A DNA stretch of 64,000 bases from Phymorhynchus buccinoides (taxonomy: Eukaryota; Mollusca; Gastropoda; Neogastropoda; Raphitomidae). The DNA is taken from the NCBI GenBank assembly GCA_017654935.2, contig CM065693.1:18415634-18479633 (forward strand), written 5' to 3'. Below are positions 60,260 through 64,000 of this stretch, piece after piece; within the stretch, counting starts at the first letter, position 1, and every line of letters starts with the position of its first letter. A program made the translations under genes and the position numbers. Below the pieces are notes generated by a model that saw nothing but the letters and a program-made list of their open reading frames with translations, was not told the origin of the DNA and did not search any database.

Positions 60260-60790
60260 GACAGGATCACCCCTGCTATCATGGGTGCAACTACACAAAA
60301 TGAAAAAACCCTGAAAGGCCGGGGTCTAGGGGTAATGTCCCCCTGCAGCTGAAGAAAACATTGATTTATTAAGGTGTTTTTTTTGTGTTGCTGTCCCATC
60401 TTCTGGGCCGTACAGTGGCATTGCTCCCACGCCGCTCATCTCAAATCCCAATTCGCAGCCACACCCCAGCTTGTTCATGTAGCAGAATCCGAGAACAGCA
60501 GTGCAAGGGGAGCGAATCCATGTTAAGCCGTCAGGAGGCAACCAACTGAGGAGACACTGCACTGCTGCTGAGTCACTTCGGTGGAGTTCAGTGGAGCCTA
60601 TTTCAGGACACCATTATTACTATTATTATTAAGGTATTTTAGGTTGCCTTTTCCACAATTTATACAAATGCTTATTTTAAAGTGTTTGAAAAATACAGTA
60701 GACACACAAAGATCTTGTTTGACAAATACAAAAAATAAAAAAGGAAATTCCTTTTCTGCTAACATTCAAAAACAGGAAATCGATGTATAC
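60260..60790 (+). repeat. Dispersed repeat interrupted by a 252-bp insert
   Basis: The same repeat as 6030-6300 (inverse). It is continuous except for 60376-60627. Confidence 0.7.
60376..60627 (+). mobile_element. 252-bp retroposed insert with ATT tail
   Basis: Flanked by ATTAAGGT at 60368-60375 and 60628-60635, a perfect 8-bp duplication. Its right end is an ATT repeat. The sister repeat at 6030-6300 lacks it. The body (GGGCCGTACAGTGGCATTGC and so on) is not recognised; the minus-strand frame through it is probably fortuitous. Confidence 0.75.
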
Positions 60791-60792
60791 CA

Positions 60793-60945
60793 GGGCCTGT
60801 ATTCACGTTGAGATAGCATGAGACTTAGCATGATGCTAACTTAGAAGCTCTTCTAAAAGTCCTATTAAATCCTATAGGACATTGGAAGAGCTTCTAAGTT
60901 AGCATCATGCTAAGTCTCATGCTATCTCAACGTGAATACAGGCCC
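60793..60945. mobile_element. P2 palindromic MITE, copy 3
   Basis: A 153-bp near-perfect palindrome, directly at the end of the 60260 repeat. Confidence 0.88.
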
Positions 60946-61049
60946 TGGAAAAGTCGCACCCATACTATTTCTGTGTAATGAAGACATCCTGTAAAAGTCA
61001 TGATAAGAAAGTGACCATTTGTACTTCAATTTCAAGGCCAATTGTACTG

Positions 61050-61281
61050 GTATTAGGTATTAGGTATTAGGTACTTTATAGTCACAGAGGCGTCTGTGAA
61101 ATTCGGGTTGCTCTCACCTGGAGAGCGCGTCACAGCCAGAGGCGCGCCACCCAATGTTTTTTGGGTTGTTTTTTTTGCATGCGATTTTTGTCACTGATGA
61201 GGGAGGGGGGGTAAATTTTGACCAAATGACAACTTTTTCGTTGCCACTGGGTTTAACGTATGCTAAGTGCATGGGCACACG

Positions 61282-61312
<31 letters not shown>

Positions 61313-61430
61313 TCCACGTTCAGACCGTTAAGGCCTAGTGCAGAATGAGAGGAAAAAATCCCCTGTACCCAGGTTCGAACTCGGGTTTACTTGACACGAA
61401 GCGAACGCGATACCACTGTGCCACCCTACA
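61050..61430 (-). mobile_element. S2 tRNA-derived SINE, full length
   Basis: On the minus strand the head reads GGGTGGCACAGTGGTATCG (A-box region) and GAGTTCGAACCTGGG (B box), then the body with the CATCCGAAAG block and the conserved 3' part with GCAACCCGAATTTCACAG (inverse on the plus strand), and a TACCTAA tail. Low divergence in the boxes suggests a fairly young copy. Confidence 0.85.
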
Positions 61431-61670
61431 CCAGAGGTAGCTTCTATTTTATTTATACAAGGTGGAAATCCTACAAACCAACAGACAACTACCACGGTAA
61501 TATATTAAAAAGAATCCTTCTGACAACAGAAACAAAACAACTCCCCCAAAAGCCTCTCAACCAATTTAGTCCTGAAGAAATTCTAGAGAGCTGGACAATA
61601 GAGGTCTTAAGAGAAGAAGCCCCCACCCTCAATCCAGACTAGGTGTTTTGGTCCTGAACTCCTTACTCTT

Positions 61671-61914
61671 AACCCTTTCGCTGCCAGCCATTTTTCAACC
61701 AAAAAATGCCATTAAACTTAACTGGCAGAGAGAGAAAAAATATATCTGCAATATTGGGAATTCCTCTGTGACATGCGTAACATTAGGCCTATCCTTACCT
61801 CCCAAAATTAAGAAAATAGGGTCTTTTGGGTAACAGTCCCTGATTTGATGCCTTTTAGTGACATGGGTGTTAAATCACTGTGGTGCATAAATGCGACATT
61901 GGCGGTGAAAGGGC
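61671..61914. mobile_element. P3 inverted-repeat MITE
   Basis: Ends AACCCTTTCGCTGCCAGCC and CATTGGCGGTGAAAGGGCT, about 244 bp. Confidence 0.82.
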
Positions 61915-62035
61915 TAAAAACTCACCACGTCACGTGCCAAAATCACGTTTTTCACGTGTTTTCCCGCTTATAGCTGGTAAGAAATCTTAAGAAATCTTCC
62001 TAGCATAAGAGGGAATGTGATTGGGAGGAAAATTA

Positions 62036-62612
62036 CTTTAAAGGGACACCCTGACGGATTAGTTTTTGCAAGAAACACGTCGAGATCACCAGGAAAACAC
62101 CCTTTACAGAGATCACAACACTCACTTTGCTCTGGTTTCCTAGATATCAAACCATCAAATCGGCGATTCCTCCTTGGCGGAGGTGCAGGAAGTCAGATTC
62201 CTTCAGTGAAAGAATCTTTTCTAATGGCCGCATAAGTCAGACCAAATAGTTTGCACGAAATTGCCGCAATACAAGCTTTTTTTCTCTTTTTAATATCTTT
62301 TTTGGGTTAAGCTATTTTATAGTTTACCAAAAGGAGCTTCACTCACAACAAAGGAAATAGCTCCACTTTCTTTTTTTTTACTGTACTACAAAGAAGAAAA
62401 AGCTTCAACCACACTTGAGTGGCCTCCACCCACCCCGTCCAAAATGGCTTCTCTCTTTGGCAACTCCGCCAAGCAGGAATCGCCGTTTTGACAGTTTGAT
62501 TTCTAGGAAACCAGAGCAAAGCGAGTGTTCCGATCCTTAAAAAGGCTCTCTTTCTGGTGATCGCTGATGTGTTTTTTTGCAAAAACTCATCCGTCAGGGT
62601 GCCCCTTTAAAG
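62036..62612. mobile_element. 577-bp foldback element, CTTTAAAGGG ends
   Basis: Ends CTTTAAAGGGACACCCTGACG and the inverse. Long imperfect arms share CTCTGGTTTCCTAGA, GGCGATTCCTCCTTGGCGGA and AATGGCCG/CAAAATGGC. No transposase frame. It appears inserted in a remnant of the TTAAAGACCCA-type element. Confidence 0.8.
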
Positions 62613-63063
62613 TCTGGAACTACCCTGTTAACTAGGTAGCCGTAGGCCCGCTTTTAGTTAGAAACAACCCCTATTCCTACGAGTAGGAGGAAAACCCTGA
62701 TCGCCAGTCTTGCGGAGAAACGCTGCCAATTCTATTCTAGTTTTTTTCTACCAACCAAAAATGAACAACGAAATCAGTCCGCTGATGTAGTAGAAGTAGT
62801 AGTAATATGATCAGATACATGTAGGTTTCGGATGTGAGGAGACGGCGACACTATGTCTATTTCCTCCCCTCTCAACGACCCCCCTCCCCCCCATACTTAC
62901 CCCCCACCCAATTTCTTTACACTGCACCGTGCTGCAAAGTCCACACAAACTGTACGGTCCTGGAGAGGGGAGGGAGAGAGGGGGGAAGCGGGCGGTGGGG
63001 GTGGGCAGTGAAACAGGTACTTCAAGCGTGTGGTGGACCTCTCTCTCTCTTGACGTTAGCTCT

Positions 63064-63128
63064 AGGTGTGTTGTGTAGGTAGGTGTGTAGGCAGGTAGGT
63101 AGGTAGGTAGGTAGGTGTGTGTGTGTGT
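63064..63128. repeat. TAGG/TG microsatellite in 3' UTR of minus gene
   Basis: GTAGGTAGG and TG repeats lie 22 bp past the stop codon of the minus-strand exon, so they should be in its 3' UTR. Confidence 0.85.
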
Positions 63129-63149
63129 TGGTGGACAGCTGAGCTCCTC

Positions 63150-63257
63150 TCAGGTGTGATAGCTGGCTCGTTTGCCGGGCGTGATGTTCATGACCCCGCA
63201 CACCCAGTTCCCGATGTCGATGTTCGAGTTTTCGTACTTCTTCACAAACGCGTGGTT
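63150..63257 (-). CDS. Unidentified gene, last coding exon
   Basis: On the minus strand a pyrimidine-bearing acceptor (TTATCATTGCCAG) precedes 35 codons and TGA. The peptide begins NHAFVKKYENSNIDIGNWV and ends in a basic KRASYHT tail, with one Cys, one Trp and a possible NIT glycosylation site. Codon use is GC-rich at third positions, like the confirmed exons here and unlike the AT-rich surroundings, which favours a real exon. The rest of the gene lies beyond the window. I do not recognise the family. Confidence 0.55.
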   Translation of the reverse strand, partial: NHAFVKKYENSNIDIGNWVCGVMNITPGKRASYHT

Positions 63258-63435
63258 CTGGCAATGATAAATGAAGAAATAAAACATCAGAATCACAAAT
63301 ATGACTACAAATAAAGAAAGAAAGAAAGAAAGCAATGGCAATTAAAACCAACAAAATATAACACACACATTGCCTCTTCTACCACCACAACCCCCCAAAA
63401 AACCCCACACAACACAACCCAAATAAATAAATACC

Positions 63436-63510
63436 ATACTTTTTTGATTATATGGCGATGTTCTTTTTCCCAGACTGAGAACCATGCGCTTTATAATACA
63501 AACAAACCCC
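63436..63510. mobile_element. P5 MITE remnant
   Basis: ATACTTTTTTGATTATATGG and ATGCGCTTTATAATAC resemble the P5 left half. The rest is cut off by the pogo-like element that follows. Confidence 0.45.
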
Positions 63511-64000
63511 TATTTTACGACCCTCTGTTAAGCGACCACCTCTCATTTGAGACCGGATTTGTTGGCACGGATGCATTTTACTATGTAAACGACCTCTCTT
63601 AAACGACTTACGACCGCCATTTTGTTGGTTTTTACGACCGTTGCTGTCGTCTGCATAGACTTCGAGCAAAGGGAAACAACCACGGTCAAGGGCCTGAAAG
63701 CGGAGTCGCTTCTCTTGTTATAGAAAAGATGGCGGAGAGCGTAGGAAAAGCACGAAAACCACTGACTTTGAAAAAGAAAACCACTGACTTTGGACGAGAG
63801 TGGAGGTGATTAAAAGAAGTCGGCAAAGTGAAACTGTAATATCGATTGCACAATCCTATGGAGTTGGAAAGACCCAAATCCAGTTTTAATATGTCATTGT
63901 ATGTGTGCATGAAGAAGAGAGTATGAACTGTGCTGAACTTTTTCTTTCTACGGCTGCCAGTGAAAACCTCCGTCATACGACCCCTTCAATTTACGACCGA
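63510..64000 (+). pseudogene. Pogo/Tigger-like transposon, 5' part with broken ORF
   Basis: TTTTACGACC and TTAAGCGACC repeats precede an ATG at 63729. The frame gives MAESVGKARKPLTLKKK, then after a frameshift near 63800 EVIKR and SIAQSYGVGKTQIQ, the CENP-B N-type helix-turn-helix of pogo-family transposases. A 22-bp block (AAAACCACTGACTTTG) is duplicated and probably caused the shift. The element is cut by the window end. Confidence 0.65.

Larger units (their letters stand above)
41196..63149. other. Intergenic, repeat-filled, no supported gene
   Basis: I looked for exons with splice sites and conserved domains and found none that I can defend. Named repeats are listed separately. Stretches with nothing recognised include about 43030-44990, 46500-47800, 57420-58200, 58530-59200, 59570-60260 and 62613-63060. 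Part could be 3' UTR or introns of the minus-strand gene at 63150 or of unseen genes. Confidence 0.45.

Noticed and set aside
60326..60562. Minus-strand 78-residue frame
   Set aside because: Spans the junction of a repeat and a 252-bp insert, so cannot be an ancestral gene.

Overview
The window is animal nuclear DNA. It has split genes with GT-AG introns, dense microsatellites, many short palindromic transposons, LINE and SINE fragments and TTAGGG-type repeats. The SRCR receptor gene, the kinds of repeats and their density suggest a lophotrochozoan, most probably a marine gastropod mollusc. The organism call is inference; the gene calls rest on reading frames and splice phases.

Gene 1 (+ strand, 766-21607; its 5' end lies outside the window) encodes a type I membrane protein with scavenger receptor cysteine-rich (SRCR) domains. 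Eleven exons join into one open frame of 928 residues. They give the C-terminal half of one SRCR domain, six complete six-cysteine SRCR domains, a Pro/Thr stalk, one transmembrane helix rich in valine, and a Gly-rich cytoplasmic tail with an NPTY motif. Every domain boundary is a phase-1 intron. Its introns are full of CA/GA microsatellites and palindromic elements.

Gene 2 (+ strand, 26728-41093) is EIF3J, translation initiation factor 3 subunit j. Nine exons join without a frame error into 249 residues, close to the usual family length. Its introns hold a ~2.3 kb hAT-like element, a 444-bp relative with a perfect 8-bp target duplication, an 801-bp element with another perfect 8-bp duplication, two palindromic elements containing telomere-like repeats, a 52-bp tandem array and a LINE fragment.

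Gene 3 (- strand, stop at 63150) is seen only as its last coding exon, and I could not identify it. About 22 kb between EIF3J and this exon has no convincing coding exon and is a mosaic of repeats.

About ten families of short inverted-repeat elements recur. Several can be dated relative to each other because one copy sits inside another or inside a tandem repeat. The SRCR protein probably acts at the cell surface in ligand or microbe binding, whereas EIF3J is housekeeping. Nothing in the sequence ties the genes together functionally; they are simply neighbours.
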